NCBI RefSeq assembly: GCF_910592395.1
Contig: NC_088319.1
Span: 8,804,001-8,868,000, forward strand
Source: Lineus longissimus
Lineage: Eukaryota; Nemertea; Pilidiophora; Heteronemertea; Lineidae
DNA: 64,000 nt
Direction: 5' to 3'
The position numbers and the translations under genes are program-made. Position 1 is the first letter of the stretch, and each line of letters starts with the position of its first letter. A model generated the notes under the pieces. It worked only from the letters and a program-made list of their open reading frames with translations, was not told where the DNA came from and searched no databases. Below, in pieces: positions 10,622-20,834 of this stretch.

Positions 10622-11505
10622 TTACATGTGAACGTCATCGGTTTCCCCCACCTGGAAAAAATGGTAGGTGGGTAGGTGGGTAGGTGGTTTTAGACACTGC
10701 CCTGTAACAACCGGACTATTGGACGTCCGCTGGGCGAGATGTACGTGGGCAGAATCAAACACTGCCTGTGATTCCGAGAACGAGCCACAAGCCTCCTGAT
10801 CCGAATAGGCACCTGAGATAAAATCATCAGCATATACATTATCCTTCAACTCGGTAATAGTATCAGAAGGGGGATATGTATCCAGGTGATGTTTGATGGT
10901 GGCATTTAACAAGAACGGACTAGCACAGTTACCAAAAGGGACTCTAGTAAATCGCATGTGTCTTATTTGGCCATTGTCTTCCAAAAGGAATCTATGAACA
11001 TCTCTGTCCTATGGTTTGACACTGATCTGAAGAAAAGCTTTAGCCACACCAGCAGTAATTGAAACAGGCCATATTCTTAACCGGATAAGAATTCCAACAA
11101 TATCTGGATTCAATGAAGGACCAGTCTGAAGGCACTCGTTGAGGGAAACACCATTGTATCCCTGCGCTGATGCGTCAAACACCGGTCTCACCTTGGTGGT
11201 ATGACTGCTTTCTTTGACTACTGGCCTATGGGGCATGTAAAATACTGGATGGGGAACAACTAATTCCTCAACAGGTAATACTTCTTCCACAATCCCACTA
11301 TGCTCTAACTCGGTCATGACAGAATCATATCTAATTGCCAACTCCGAATCCCCAACCAACTTGGCTGACAAACCTTGCAACCTTTTCCTAATCAGCAATT
11401 CATTATTCAACAGCTAGTCAGGAGTAGTTTCTTCCTTCCAGGGAAGGGAAACTTCGTACCATCCATCAGCGAAGCTTACAGTCTGTTTAAACCTCTCCCA
11501 ACACA
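10622..11505 (-). pseudogene. BEL/Pao retrotransposon reverse transcriptase remnant
   Basis: The minus strand reads from about 11505 down to 10622 in one frame interrupted by single stops (near 11410 and 11006). Landmarks in order are a segment ending LPWKEE before the RT, VFYMPHRPVVKESS, KVRPVFDASAQGYNG (RT core), AKAFLQISV, RFTRVPFGNCASPFLLNATI and the catalytic motif NVYADDFISGA (usually YVDD in this group). The wording of these motifs is characteristic of BEL/Pao rather than Gypsy. The C-terminal part drifts out of frame after the YADD region. It is non-functional. Confidence 0.8.
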
Positions 11506-11959
11506 TGATCAACTTCCAAGTCCTCGGCTCCCTCTGCCATCACGTTGAAGGACGACATCCAAACTCTCAGCGGCTCTTGTTAGCCAACCTTTCGCCGACG
11601 ACCGCTGCTTCTTGGCAGCATCCATATCCCCGAAATAACGAAAGAAACAAAGAGAGTACTCTGCCCCTGGCCAGGTACGTAACCATTTCGGTACCAAAAT
11701 GTGAATGCTCTTCACGCTTGGGACATGGATGCGCCGGTGTAGAAGTTTAAAATGTTTTAGGATAGAATGCCCGGGAAACAAAGGATTCTATTATGCGCTT
11801 CAATCTCTGAGCTATTGACGGTCAGTGTCTCTATAGAATCATATTGCAGAATACAATAGGGCCGGACACTTTTTCCAGGAGGGGCATTTGTTACGTTACA
11901 CCGGGCCTAGCCAGCAAGAACAAACCACCAACTCCGATGTCGAAGGCCCCTTTTCACAT

Positions 11960-13060
11960 AAGATTATGATTGGTCGAAAACCAACTAGCAATTTATAGAC
12001 TTAGTAACGTGGGTCATGGTCGAAGGTTCAGCGGTGCAATAGTGACATGGACCACGACACTCCGCAAACAACCATTTTGTGAGACACACGACATTACATT
12101 GGAGTACATGTTTTTTATAAGTTTTAACGAAGCTGGTTCCAACACTGTAAAATTTAGAGCAAGAACCTCCAATGGACGACTAGCTGAGAAGTGATCCATT
12201 TTTGGTTAGACCCAAGGTTGGCTCTTTGCCAACTCGCACCTGTCACAAGTCTGGCACATTTGTTCCACATCTTTGGACAATCAGCTGTTCGCTCAGTGGG
12301 CTGATGACCTGCTTGGTAATGTTAACATTCAGCACCTGTTCTCTTGGTCATTCTCCACCTTGTGTCGGTAAAGAACACCAGTTTTTTTTAACTAACCTGT
12401 CCCACTGCCTGAATAGGATTTTCTCATTGTTTTGAAGGGATTTGAAATCCTTACCTGTGGGCATCTTCCCGGTTTCCCAACACTGTACCAACTTACCAGT
12501 CTCATGGTCCACTCTCTGGAGCCTAGATAAGTCCTGGTGAGAATAAGATGGTAACAGCCCTATGGTCTGCTGTGGGGCCAAGTTGATGTCCAGTGACTCG
12601 GCTGACACCAGCCAGCATGATTCCTGAAAGGTTATCTTCACTTCATCTGGTATCCCGGTGCTCAGCACCATTTCACTTGGCTCCTTGGAGGACATTACTT
12701 CAGAGTCAACTCTGGGCTTTAATGCGTCCGAGACAAAGTACCTGCAGCCCAATTTTTCTTGCCACTCCGATATTTAATATCAAAATTAAATATGGCTAGC
12801 TGCGCTGTCCATCGCATTTAGTTTTAACTTAGCAAATATTTCCGGCATTTTTCGGTTACTACCCATTTGAGGGCCAACAGCTCAAGTTTCATCGAGCTAT
12901 AATTCCTTTCGGTTGGTCTCTACCCTCTGCTAGCATATGCAATGATGACTGTGTGTCCATCCTGGATTTGTGACAACACTGCCCCCAATGCAAAAAAACT
13001 TGCATTGGTCTCCACAATAAAAGGCAAGTCAACACTAGTGTCCAGTGCCAAATCGTCGGA
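11960..13060 (-). pseudogene. Decayed Ty3/Gypsy pol: RNase H, linker and integrase start
   Basis: Read on the minus strand from 13060 downward: RNase H (FIVETNASFFALGAVLSQ, VIIAYASRG, then NYSSMKLELLALKWVV, with an internal stop at about 12915); a linker and zinc-domain approach at 12752-12348 (RVDHETGKLVQCWETGKMPT, ILFRQWDRLVKKN); and the beginning of the integrase core (RPLEVLALNFTVLEPAS, near 12190). The order RNase H then integrase is Ty3/Gypsy pol. Frameshifts and stops separate the pieces. This copy is clearly distinct from the young Gypsy at 15264-20317. Confidence 0.75.
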
Positions 13061-13077
13061 GCCAATCAGATTGCCGG

Positions 13078-13126
13078 GTTAGGGGTTAGGGTTAGGGTTA
13101 GGGTAAGGGTTAGATTTAGGGTTAGA
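13078..13126. repeat. Short interstitial telomere-type (TTAGGG) tract
   Basis: Seven TTAGGG-related units (some GTTAGGG, GTAAGGG, ATTTAGGG) run in one direction, ending GTTAGACATA. It directly abuts the decayed Gypsy fragment. Either a repaired break or a degenerate interstitial telomere array would give this. Confidence 0.8.
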
Positions 13127-14320
13127 CATATATTAGTGTACATCATACATGCAATACCCGTCCGACGATTTGGCATGCGACGGACCTCCAAATCTTGGAG
13201 AACCCAGAGGGGCGAGACATACTTGTAGCGCTTCCAATGCCTCGGTACATCGTAAGCTCCAGAGTTCCCGAAATTTACTGTCTGACTTCGGTACTTGTAC
13301 TTTGGTACTTGTATTCTTATCTTTGCTTTTGGTCCTAGGCCCACCCAACCCTTCATGAAGTGGGGCTTCTGTGGAAGTAACGTATTTAATGTACCGTCTG
13401 CAGAATAAGACAGGATTTAAGAATGACGGCCCGTATTTATCAAGCTACTTAAAGAGGTTGAATAGCGCCTCCAGAAGCAAGCAACAGCGCCACCCGTAGC
13501 AGAAATAAGAACTGCTTAGTGACGTCATGGCTTCCATATACGGCATCTCATTTGCATATAATCGGCTACAAAGAGGCCAGTGTTCTAGTAAATGAAGTTA
13601 GCAATGATAGCGAAAGAATGTTAGTGTATGTTACGCAGCCAATAGCGATAGTAGTGAGTTGGAGAGAGGAGAAAATGGAAAATGGAGAGAATCGTATTGT
13701 GGATTTCGAGTCCCAAGAAGAAACTTTGCAAAGTTTTCATCAAACTGATAATCATATTCCTTCCTTCTCTGTCTCCAACAATTAAAAGTTGCTGCAGTCA
13801 ACCTGATGCGTTTATCCGCGAGCGAATCGACGAGACGAGGCATTTTTCAAGCATCCGAATGGTACCTTACAGATCCGCAAGGGGCGCGTTACCGAAAATG
13901 TTGCAAAAATCAATAACGTGATCGTAAATATTGTCATATTTTTCAAAATGAGAGTATGTAAATGATACGCAAACGGTAAACCAATGAAAGGCCAGTATCT
14001 ATTGAACCTTACAAGTGATTTGGGGGCCTTGAAACTCCTTATATTTATCAATGAAACCTTATTCCCGCCTAAGGTTTTGATCGGGCCGTGCAAAACTCCC
14101 CTTTTTTTCCCGGGCAGTTCCCTTTAAGTCAAAGTATGGTGCCTAAGTATGTAACTAAGTTAAGTACTATACCTAAGTGGAATTCTCCAAGCTACTTTCC
14201 TAAAGTATCCTACTCAAATCCACCCCTAAATCTAAGATACCTGTCAGAGTGTCATAAGTCTAAGTGTGTTGGCTAATAGAACACAAATTTTAATCATTTC
14301 GTAAAGGAAGCTACTTCGAA

Positions 14321-15235
14321 ATGGCTGCGTTAATGCTGTTGGCGCAAGTGGACATAAATCGGCGACGGGCTATGAGGCGGGAACGTGTATTTCGGGACAG
14401 ACTGCATCCATTGGATACTTACAATGATCTTGAACTTTATCAAAGATATCGGTTTGATCGTGGTACTATTTTAGACCTTGCCAACGTTATCAGGGAAAAC
14501 TTGGAGTCGGATACTAACAGAACTCATGCATTGCCATGCGAACTGAAGCTGCTTGTTGCCTTGCGTTTACTCGCTTCTGGTTCGTTTCAACAGGTTGCTG
14601 GAGATACGGTCCAAATCTCACAGCCTACAATGTGCCGGGTGTTGTGGCAGGTCACTGCGGCGCTGCTATCGTTGATGGGCCGGGTGATTTGCTTCCCATC
14701 ACAACAAGAGATGGGAAATATTGTGAATGAATTTTACGATATTGCCCATTTCCCAGCTGTGGTTGGATGTGTAGATGGGACTCACATTTGGATACTGGGA
14801 CCATCTGACCACGAGTGGTGGTACATAAATAGGAAGCACTACTATTCGATCAACACGCAGGTTGTCCTGGATTCGAGGGCGAGGTTCATCAACATTGTTG
14901 CGAAGTGGCCAGGGAGTACACATGACTCTGTGACCCTACGTGAGAGTAGATTGGCCGAACTGATGGAAGAGCGAAGAGGTAACGAGGTTCTTTTGGGGGA
15001 CAGCGGCTACCCCGTACGTTCATGGTTAATGACCCCTTTCCTAAACCCAAATACCGTGCCTGAGCAACGCTACAACCGAGCACATAAACGCACACGAAGC
15101 TTAGTTGAGAGGGGGATTGGGCAGTGGAAAAAGAGATTCCATTGCCTCCATGGTCAGTTGCGGTACACATCTTCTGTGATAACTGAGTCGGTTGGTCTGG
15201 CGGAGGTGCACCACCTAAAAGAGGGAAGACGTTGA
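14321..15235 (+). CDS. HARBI1-like Harbinger transposase (DDE nuclease)
   Basis: This 304-residue open frame starts at a Met followed by a hydrophobic Leu-rich segment and a basic RRRAMRRERV stretch. An N-terminal helix-turn-helix region follows (LPCELKLLVALRLLASGSFQQVAGDTVQISQPT pattern, residues about 72-105). The DDE core is intact by motif: CVDGTHI (first Asp, about residue 152), GSTHDSV and LLGDSGYP (second Asp region, about 205-226), and the Glu in LVERGIGQWKKRF (about 265). The last 30 residues do not match the usual ACAVLHN-type helix and the protein is shorter than the usual ~350, so the C-terminus seems lost or altered just before the Gypsy insertion at 15264. The partner Myb-like gene lies convergent at 20395-20689. 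Catalytic competence is uncertain. Confidence 0.85.
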   Translation: MAALMLLAQVDINRRRAMRRERVFRDRLHPLDTYNDLELYQRYRFDRGTILDLANVIRENLESDTNRTHALPCELKLLVALRLLASGSFQQVAGDTVQISQPTMCRVLWQVTAALLSLMGRVICFPSQQEMGNIVNEFYDIAHFPAVVGCVDGTHIWILGPSDHEWWYINRKHYYSINTQVVLDSRARFINIVAKWPGSTHDSVTLRESRLAELMEERRGNEVLLGDSGYPVRSWLMTPFLNPNTVPEQRYNRAHKRTRSLVERGIGQWKKRFHCLHGQLRYTSSVITESVGLAEVHHLKEGRR

Positions 15236-15263
15236 TAAGATCACATCACGTTGACATTCATTC

Positions 15264-15455
15264 TGTTTCGTTGGGCAGGGCCAGTAGCAATAGAACAGAG
15301 ACTTATATCGGAGGAAGACTACTAATTTATTCTTGCTGAGCAACCATGCTGTTACAACCACAACAACAACACTAATTCCAGAACGACCGGGTGTCTCACA
15401 CTTCAACCGAAGACAGAAACAAATATTGATAACTGTATAATAGCATCACGCAACA
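15264..15455 (-). repeat. 3' LTR of the Gypsy element
   Basis: 192 bp, identical to the LTR at 20126-20317. On the plus strand it begins TGTTTCGTTGGGCAGG and ends AGCATCACGCAACA. Confidence 0.95.
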
Positions 15456-15468
15456 TCCTCCCTTTTTT
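15456..15468 (-). other. Polypurine tract of the Gypsy element
   Basis: On the minus strand AAAAAAGGGAGGA runs directly into the 3' LTR, the position where plus-strand DNA synthesis is primed. Confidence 0.85.
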
Positions 15469-15915
15469 AGATAGTACACATATCAGTACAGAGAAGGTTC
15501 AACTAAAACAATTATTCAAACGGATACACTGACTTAAGAAAAGAGTTTATATGAGAACAATCACTTTCGCAGAACTATTAATCACCCAATGCTCGAACTT
15601 AGAACTCAAAATCTCAGTAATCGGACTTAAGCTGACAAGACTGATGTCTTAACTATTTGGTAGAGTCTAACCCACTAAACTACAAATTTCAAACTCACAA
15701 ATGCTAAATATCACTGACTTAGTGAACATGGTCTATAAGGAATCTTCCTTTGAAAAGTCCACAAAATGCCTCCATGAATATAGTATGAATGCAGAACATG
15801 TAAATTGAATATTGTCCATCTTTACCCAGTCAATTACAATACACATCGCAGGATATAACCTAAATCTACTACAGTAGTTTCACTCATTTTCACTGATCAA
15901 AAATCAAACAAAACA

Positions 15916-17001
15916 TCACTTTGGAACATAATCTGCTAGGTATTTTGGCGGCTTGCTCACTCTTGAACTGCGTCTTGTTGGCGCATCAGTGGGCTGAACC
16001 GCACCAGATGTACTCTCATCAGAATTTGAATCCGTTGCGCCTGTCTCATTAGAACAATGAGAAGGTTGAATTGTTGGCGCACTTTCAACAGAATGATCAG
16101 CGTTGCCAGTAGGATTTCCAGATCCTGATACAGGCGGAGGAGGAAACAGGAATGGTGGTTCGCGCACAAAAGGTACAGAAGTGTGTCGCATTTGAGACCG
16201 GTTGCGACGGTATACTCCCCCAGCACGACTTTCTATCAAGTACGTGCGATTGCCAAGTATTTGAACTACTTTTCCAAGGATCCACCTTTCCTTTTCCTTC
16301 TTCTCAAAATAAACACTCTGTCCCACTGACAGCTTTGGTAGTGCGCATGCCTTCTTATCATGACTTCGTTTCATAGCACTTTTGCGCATTTCTCTACCCT
16401 TTGACACTTCAATGTCGCCCTTTTCCATATATGGGATGACTGACCTAGTTTTGTGTCCGAGGAGCATTTCAGTAGGACTTTGTCCTGTGTCCTCTGTAGG
16501 AGTGTTCCTAAGTTCTAGCAAGGCAATGTTTGGATCAGTTCTTGTTTTCCGCGCCTTTATCAAAAGTTGCTTTGCGATCTTTACAGAGGCTTCTGCTCGA
16601 CCGTTAGCAGAATGATGTCCTGGGGACGACTCGATATGAATGATTCCCCAGTCCTTCATGAATTTTCGGAATTCACTAGATGTCAGTTGAGATCCGGGGT
16701 CACTTTGGAATATACGCGGGATGCCATATCTAGCAAAGTGTTTCTTAAGCACATTTATCACTTGAGAGCTAGTGATTGTTGGCAAGAAGTCAACCTCGAT
16801 GAAGTTGGAGAAGAAATCCACAGTAACTAAGTACTGGCGACCAGAAATCTCAAAAATGTCTGCTCCCACTTTGTCCCAAGGTCTTTGACCATCATCCTGA
16901 GGGATCAGTGGTTCCTTAGGGCTACGGGCCCTAAGCTCTTGGCACGGCTCACATGTATCGACCATTTGCTTAATATCTTGCGCAAGTTCTGGCCAAAACA
17001 C
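15916..17001 (-). CDS. Gypsy integrase core and C-terminal domain (part of pol)
   Basis: This is a 361-codon frame continuing the pol frame after an in-frame stop. It opens with the second half of the zinc-binding domain (CEPCQE). The core carries the DDE triad: Asp in YLVTVDFFSNF, Asp in IFQSDPGSQL, Glu in HHSANGRAEASVK. A C-terminal DNA-binding region (LSVGQSVYFEKKEKERW) and a Pro- and Ser-rich tail end the protein. It joins the cDNA into target DNA, which fits the 5-bp CATTC duplication. The stated start is the first Met after the stop and is not biological; the natural frame comes from the upstream RT/RNase H segment. Confidence 0.9.
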   Translation of the reverse strand: MFWPELAQDIKQMVDTCEPCQELRARSPKEPLIPQDDGQRPWDKVGADIFEISGRQYLVTVDFFSNFIEVDFLPTITSSQVINVLKKHFARYGIPRIFQSDPGSQLTSSEFRKFMKDWGIIHIESSPGHHSANGRAEASVKIAKQLLIKARKTRTDPNIALLELRNTPTEDTGQSPTEMLLGHKTRSVIPYMEKGDIEVSKGREMRKSAMKRSHDKKACALPKLSVGQSVYFEKKEKERWILGKVVQILGNRTYLIESRAGGVYRRNRSQMRHTSVPFVREPPFLFPPPPVSGSGNPTGNADHSVESAPTIQPSHCSNETGATDSNSDESTSGAVQPTDAPTRRSSRVSKPPKYLADYVPK

Positions 17002-17016
17002 GAGACATCGAGCGCG

Positions 17017-18168
17017 TCAGAGCATACTGTTCAGTCCCAGGTGAGCGGAATGCAAACGCTGCTTTATATCGCCACGTAGGTCACTGGGGATAAGGATAGC
17101 TTCTCCCTTGAGTATGATTCCACTTTCACAGCTAAGAGAGTCTCTAAAGTCAAAATATGGCTTAGCCTCTATCGGAGTGTCTTGTTTAGTGTCTGGCCAG
17201 CCATTCTGAATGAGACACATGAGAGTTTTCGTAGTAGGATCACGTGCAGTGACGTCACGAACTTCTTCTAGTCCGGCATCTGAAATGTTTGGAAAGAAGT
17301 CAATGTTCATGACTCTTGGTCTCTCATCCAGGGTTTCAAGGAATGCTCGACTAAGGGTATCTGCTATGACGAGTTCAGATCCCTTCAGAAATTGAAAGTC
17401 AACGTCATAGCGATGCAGGCGCATAAGTAATGACTGGAGCCGTTTTGGCGCTTGGCTCAGTGGTTTCCTCAGGATTGACGCTAAAGGCTTGTGGTCATTT
17501 TCCACAATTACTTTTGTCCCATATGTGTACTGGTCGAAGCGCTCTAAACCAAAACATACCGACAACAGTTCCTTTTCAATTTGAGCCCAAGATCGCTGCG
17601 CATTAGAGAGGGAACGTGATGCATATTCTACTGGGCGTCCCTCTTGCATCAAAACTGCTCCCATCCCATCCTTACTGCTATCAGTTTGAAGTTTTTTTTC
17701 TTTACTCGAGTCAAAATAGGCTAGCACAGGAGCCTCGGTTAGCTTTTTGTTGACAGTTTGAAACGCTTGTTTACAGGCAGTAGACCAACTCCATTCGGCT
17801 CCCTTTCTAGTAAGTGCACGAATTGGTCCCAAATCATTGGCGAGATTTGGTAAGAAACGAGACATGTACTGTATCATGCCGCACAACCGTTTCACGCCAG
17901 CGATATCAGTAGGGGCAGGCATTTTCGTTATTGCCTCTATTTTCTGTTCATCAGGTTTTACACCTTCGTCAGTGAAGCGATGTCCATGAAATTGGGTCTC
18001 AGTTTTACCAACTTCCTTCTTATCATCGTTTAGCACAATGTGTCGCTCATCACAGCGTGCATAGAGTCTCTGCAGTTTCCGATCGTTGTCCTTTAGAGCT
18101 TCATCTTGATGCTCCACAACCCGATACGGTGATATCGTCCGCAATTGTGAAAACACCATCCAAACCAC
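17017..18168 (-). CDS. Gypsy RT C-terminus, RNase H and integrase zinc region (part of pol)
   Basis: The minus-strand frame picks up the RT thumb after a frameshift near 18120 (LKDNDRKLQRLYARC, then HRFTDEGVKPDEQKI, the usual segment after the catalytic motif), then the tether (AYFDSSKEKKLQTDSSKDGM). RNase H follows with GMGAVLMQEGRPVEYASRSL, EKELLSVCFGLERF and VENDHKPL. It ends in HSAHLG, the His half of the integrase zinc finger, and stops at a TGA (17017-17019) that interrupts pol just before the conserved CEPC. Apart from the two lesions the frame is clean. Confidence 0.9.
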   Translation of the reverse strand: MVWMVFSQLRTISPYRVVEHQDEALKDNDRKLQRLYARCDERHIVLNDDKKEVGKTETQFHGHRFTDEGVKPDEQKIEAITKMPAPTDIAGVKRLCGMIQYMSRFLPNLANDLGPIRALTRKGAEWSWSTACKQAFQTVNKKLTEAPVLAYFDSSKEKKLQTDSSKDGMGAVLMQEGRPVEYASRSLSNAQRSWAQIEKELLSVCFGLERFDQYTYGTKVIVENDHKPLASILRKPLSQAPKRLQSLLMRLHRYDVDFQFLKGSELVIADTLSRAFLETLDERPRVMNIDFFPNISDAGLEEVRDVTARDPTTKTLMCLIQNGWPDTKQDTPIEAKPYFDFRDSLSCESGIILKGEAILIPSDLRGDIKQRLHSAHLGLNSML

Positions 18169-19498
18169 TCAGCGCTTCTGCTAGCTTACGCTGAAATATT
18201 TCACTACTGACTTTAAGACCGAATGGCAAACGAAGCCAGCGATAACGACCAAACGGAGTGATCATCGTAGTGAGGAGACTTGATTCATGATCTAACCTCA
18301 CGTGCCAGAATGCGTTTTTCACGTCAAGTTTACTAAACACTTTTGCCCTGTTTAGCATAGGCAAAATATCATCTAGTGTTGGGAGTTTATAATGTTTTCT
18401 CATGAGGGCTTCATTCAGTGGTTGGGGATCGATACAGATTCTTAGCTTGCCATTAGACTTTTTGACAACGGCCATTTGGCTCACCCATTCCGTTGGTTCT
18501 GACACAGCGGTCATGGCACCAAGTTCTACAAGTCTGTCTAATTCTTCTTTGACGCCAGTGTTTAGCGCTATCGGCACATATTTGCAAGGTAAAGCTCGCG
18601 GTTTCACTTCGGGATTTACCCTGAGGTGCGTTTCCCCAAGGTCACCAAGCTTTGATGCAGAACTTACTTGCGCTAGAAAACGGTCATTGTTAACAGTGAT
18701 CAATCCCATTTTCTGAATAGTACTCAGGCCCAGTAAGCATGAGAGATTATTTGGCACAACCACAAAATTCACATGTTGCACCTCTCCAGTACGAATATTG
18801 CGTAGGGGTAGGAGCGCCTCCCCTACCGGTTTCACATTTGTGCCGTTCCACATGATGAGATTCCTCGACGTAACTCTAACCTGTTCCTTTTTAACGAATC
18901 TCTGGCACAGAGTATTCACCTCTGCACCCGTATCGAGTTGAAAGTGTAAATGACAGCCGTTTACTGCCATTTTCGCCGTAAGCGTACGTTTTTCCTTCCG
19001 TTTCGACGTGACACCTTGTAGAAAGAAGTCGTCATCAGATGAGGATCCGGCGTCCTGAGTAACTCGTTTCACTTTTGGCTTTTTGCATTTCGCTGCAAAA
19101 TGGTTCCTACCCGCGCAGTTTTCGCAGGTTTTGCCCCAGGCTGGACACTTTTCTTTCAGCATTAAGTGTGTTCTCCCACAGTACTTGCACTCTTTAGTTT
19201 CTACGCTTGCACTGCTGCCACTAGACTTTTTCTTGTAATGCGAGTCCTTGCGGTCACCATGTGGTTGCGACCGCCCACTAGCTTTATCATTAGCCTTAGA
19301 CTTAGAGTCCGGAAAAGTTTTAGGCCTGCGGGTGCCTTTCACACCTTTCACATATGAATCGGTTTCATTTCGCAGTGCTTTGCCCTGAACTGTGGCATTT
19401 TCAGCGGCTTTGCAGATATTTATGCATTTTTCTAAAGTTAGTCTGGACTCACGCAATAGGAGTTTTTGCGTGTCTTGGTCGCGGATGCCTGATACCAC
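18101..19498 (-). CDS. Gypsy gag C-terminus, protease and RT fingers/palm
   Basis: In order: the capsid end (RDQDTQKLLLRES), a basic Lys/Ser-rich stretch, two zinc knuckles (CKYCGRTH, and the classic CENCAGRNHFAAKC), an aspartic protease with the active-site triplet in FQLDTGAEVNTL, and the reverse transcriptase with RICIDPQPLNEAL, VFSKLDVKNAFWHV, RLPFGLKVSSEIFQ and the catalytic motif FTIADDITVSG (Ile in place of the usual Tyr before ADD). The frame is lost by a single-base shift about 10 codons after that motif. Gag and pol appear to share one frame here, so no programmed frameshift between zinc knuckles and protease is needed. Confidence 0.9.
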   Translation of the reverse strand: MVSGIRDQDTQKLLLRESRLTLEKCINICKAAENATVQGKALRNETDSYVKGVKGTRRPKTFPDSKSKANDKASGRSQPHGDRKDSHYKKKSSGSSASVETKECKYCGRTHLMLKEKCPAWGKTCENCAGRNHFAAKCKKPKVKRVTQDAGSSSDDDFFLQGVTSKRKEKRTLTAKMAVNGCHLHFQLDTGAEVNTLCQRFVKKEQVRVTSRNLIMWNGTNVKPVGEALLPLRNIRTGEVQHVNFVVVPNNLSCLLGLSTIQKMGLITVNNDRFLAQVSSASKLGDLGETHLRVNPEVKPRALPCKYVPIALNTGVKEELDRLVELGAMTAVSEPTEWVSQMAVVKKSNGKLRICIDPQPLNEALMRKHYKLPTLDDILPMLNRAKVFSKLDVKNAFWHVRLDHESSLLTTMITPFGRYRWLRLPFGLKVSSEIFQRKLAEALSGLDGVFTIADDITVSGCGASR

Positions 19499-19959
19499 AC
19501 GGTCGCGTAAAATAGAGTCCAGGCTATCAGCATGGTAATTACAAGTTTTTATTAGTGTCCTGATTGCCGTTCATAGGTCTCATTTACTTCGCCTATCGCG
19601 TAAGTGTCGAACTTCTCCAAGATTTCCCGATTCGTCCTCTCGTCCTCAGGCGTTGCAAACTGAAAACCGTTATAGATTTTCAGGCCTTCATCTCCTAAAA
19701 TGTTAAGGAGTAGAGCAACTTGGTAGGCCCTGTCCTGTTCCGCAAGTTTTGACAGTATTACATAGTTAGTCCATTTCTGTTTGAACAGCTTCCAATTCTC
19801 TGCCATGCATGGTATTCCCGTTGCACCTAGGTCAGGGGCTTGTGGAGGTTTTACCCCAGGGATTGCTCGTTGAACGGGCCCTACGACCGCCACAGCAGGA
19901 ACAGGGTCATCCTTGACGAAAAGTATAGTTGGTAGGCACCAACACAGGGAAATGTACAA
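19499..19959 (-). pseudogene. Gypsy gag N-terminal part, frameshifted
   Basis: The frame starting at 19959 reads a gag-like capsid region (WKLFKQKWTNYVILSKLAEQ, RAYQVALLLNILGDEGL, typical of invertebrate Gypsy gag) and stops at 19552. The following capsid sequence (NYHADSLDSILRDRVVSGIR) is in another frame leading into the 19498 segment. Besides the frameshift, the stretch between seems shorter than expected, so a small deletion is likely. Confidence 0.75.
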
Positions 19960-20125
19960 TGTACAGCAGTATACACTTCAGTGCACAGTATAGTAATGAA
20001 TCAGCCACAGCGGGTTTTCCCAGACTGCAGATTCGGCAGAGATTACTCAAAGTCTGTAGAGTTCTGTTCGTTAAGAGTTCACTTAGACGGTAGAAAAGTA
20101 CGTGAGCTTCCACCGCATGCCACCA

Positions 20126-20317
20126 TGTTTCGTTGGGCAGGGCCAGTAGCAATAGAACAGAGACTTATATCGGAGGAAGACTACTAATTTATTCTTGCTG
20201 AGCAACCATGCTGTTACAACCACAACAACAACACTAATTCCAGAACGACCGGGTGTCTCACACTTCAACCGAAGACAGAAACAAATATTGATAACTGTAT
20301 AATAGCATCACGCAACA
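20126..20317 (-). repeat. 5' LTR of the Gypsy element
   Basis: 192 bp, identical to 15264-15455; in minus-strand reading it is the promoter-bearing upstream LTR. The bases next to it on the minus strand (TGGTGGCATGCGGTGG) begin TGG as expected for a primer-binding site, but I could not match a tRNA. Confidence 0.95.
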
Positions 20318-20394
20318 CATTCCCATGATATGTATTTGGAAAAATGAGTCAAAAGTTTATAAGATAAATTTGAGGAGGTAATAAACAAACGTAC

Positions 20395-20689
20395 CTGTTT
20401 TTGCACTCTCCTTTCGATGCTTCCGGTATTCATCTTTCATGTTGCTGCACATGTTCTGCCACTTCTTCAGCAACTGCGATTTCGTCCGCACCTGCGATTT
20501 CGTCCGCACAACCGATGGATTGCGTGCGTTCAGTGCTTCTGTGATTCGAACCCATGCATGGGCCTTTTTCTGAGATGTGACGTTCGGCCCGAATTTGGAA
20601 ACAAGCAAATCAAATTCCTTTTCATATTCTTCTGTCAATCTCAGCACTTCAGCCTCTGTAAAGTTTGGTTGCCTTGTCAACTTAGCCAT
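20395..20689 (-). CDS. Harbinger Myb/SANT-like DNA-binding protein, first exon
   Basis: Translation from ATG at 20689 gives a single three-helix Myb/SANT-like (MADF/NAIF1-type) domain: NFTEAEVLRLTEEYEKEFDL, KKAHAWVRITEAL, then QLLKKWQNMCSNMKDEYRKH. In Harbinger transposons this protein binds the element's ends and helps bring the transposase into the nucleus. The exon ends at a strong donor (CAG, then GTACGT at 20394 downward), so the remaining exons should lie toward the HARBI1 gene; the Gypsy insertion at 20317 falls in this intron or beyond. A short internal direct repeat (VRTKSQ twice, CCTGCGATTTCGTCCGCA on the plus strand) marks a small in-frame duplication. Confidence 0.75.
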
Positions 20690-20834
20690 TGCGTCTATAC
20701 TGCTCTAAACTAGTGGATACCGGCCCATGCCCAGTTAGTATAGGCCTATCACCAAAGCATTACCCAATATGAAATCTGAATCGTATTGAGGCGCTCGACC
20801 TGGAACCTTCCCCAAACCACAGAAATGTACATAA

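Larger units (their letters stand above)
15264..20317 (-). mobile_element. Ty3/Gypsy LTR retrotransposon, complete with identical LTRs
   Basis: Two 192-bp LTRs (15264-15455 and 20126-20317) are identical by eye and begin TG and end CA. The element is flanked by the 5-bp duplication CATTC (15259-15263 and 20318-20322). Read on the minus strand it has gag, protease, reverse transcriptase, RNase H and integrase, then a polypurine tract touching the 3' LTR. The insertion is very recent, yet the coding region has three lesions: a gag frameshift, a frameshift just after the RT catalytic motif, and an in-frame stop before the integrase core. It is inserted between the two genes of the host Harbinger transposon. 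Confidence 0.95.

Noticed and set aside
14536-15170. Alternative-frame ORFs over the HARBI1 gene and over the LINE and Gypsy genes
   Set aside because: They overlap genes with clear catalytic motifs and show none themselves.
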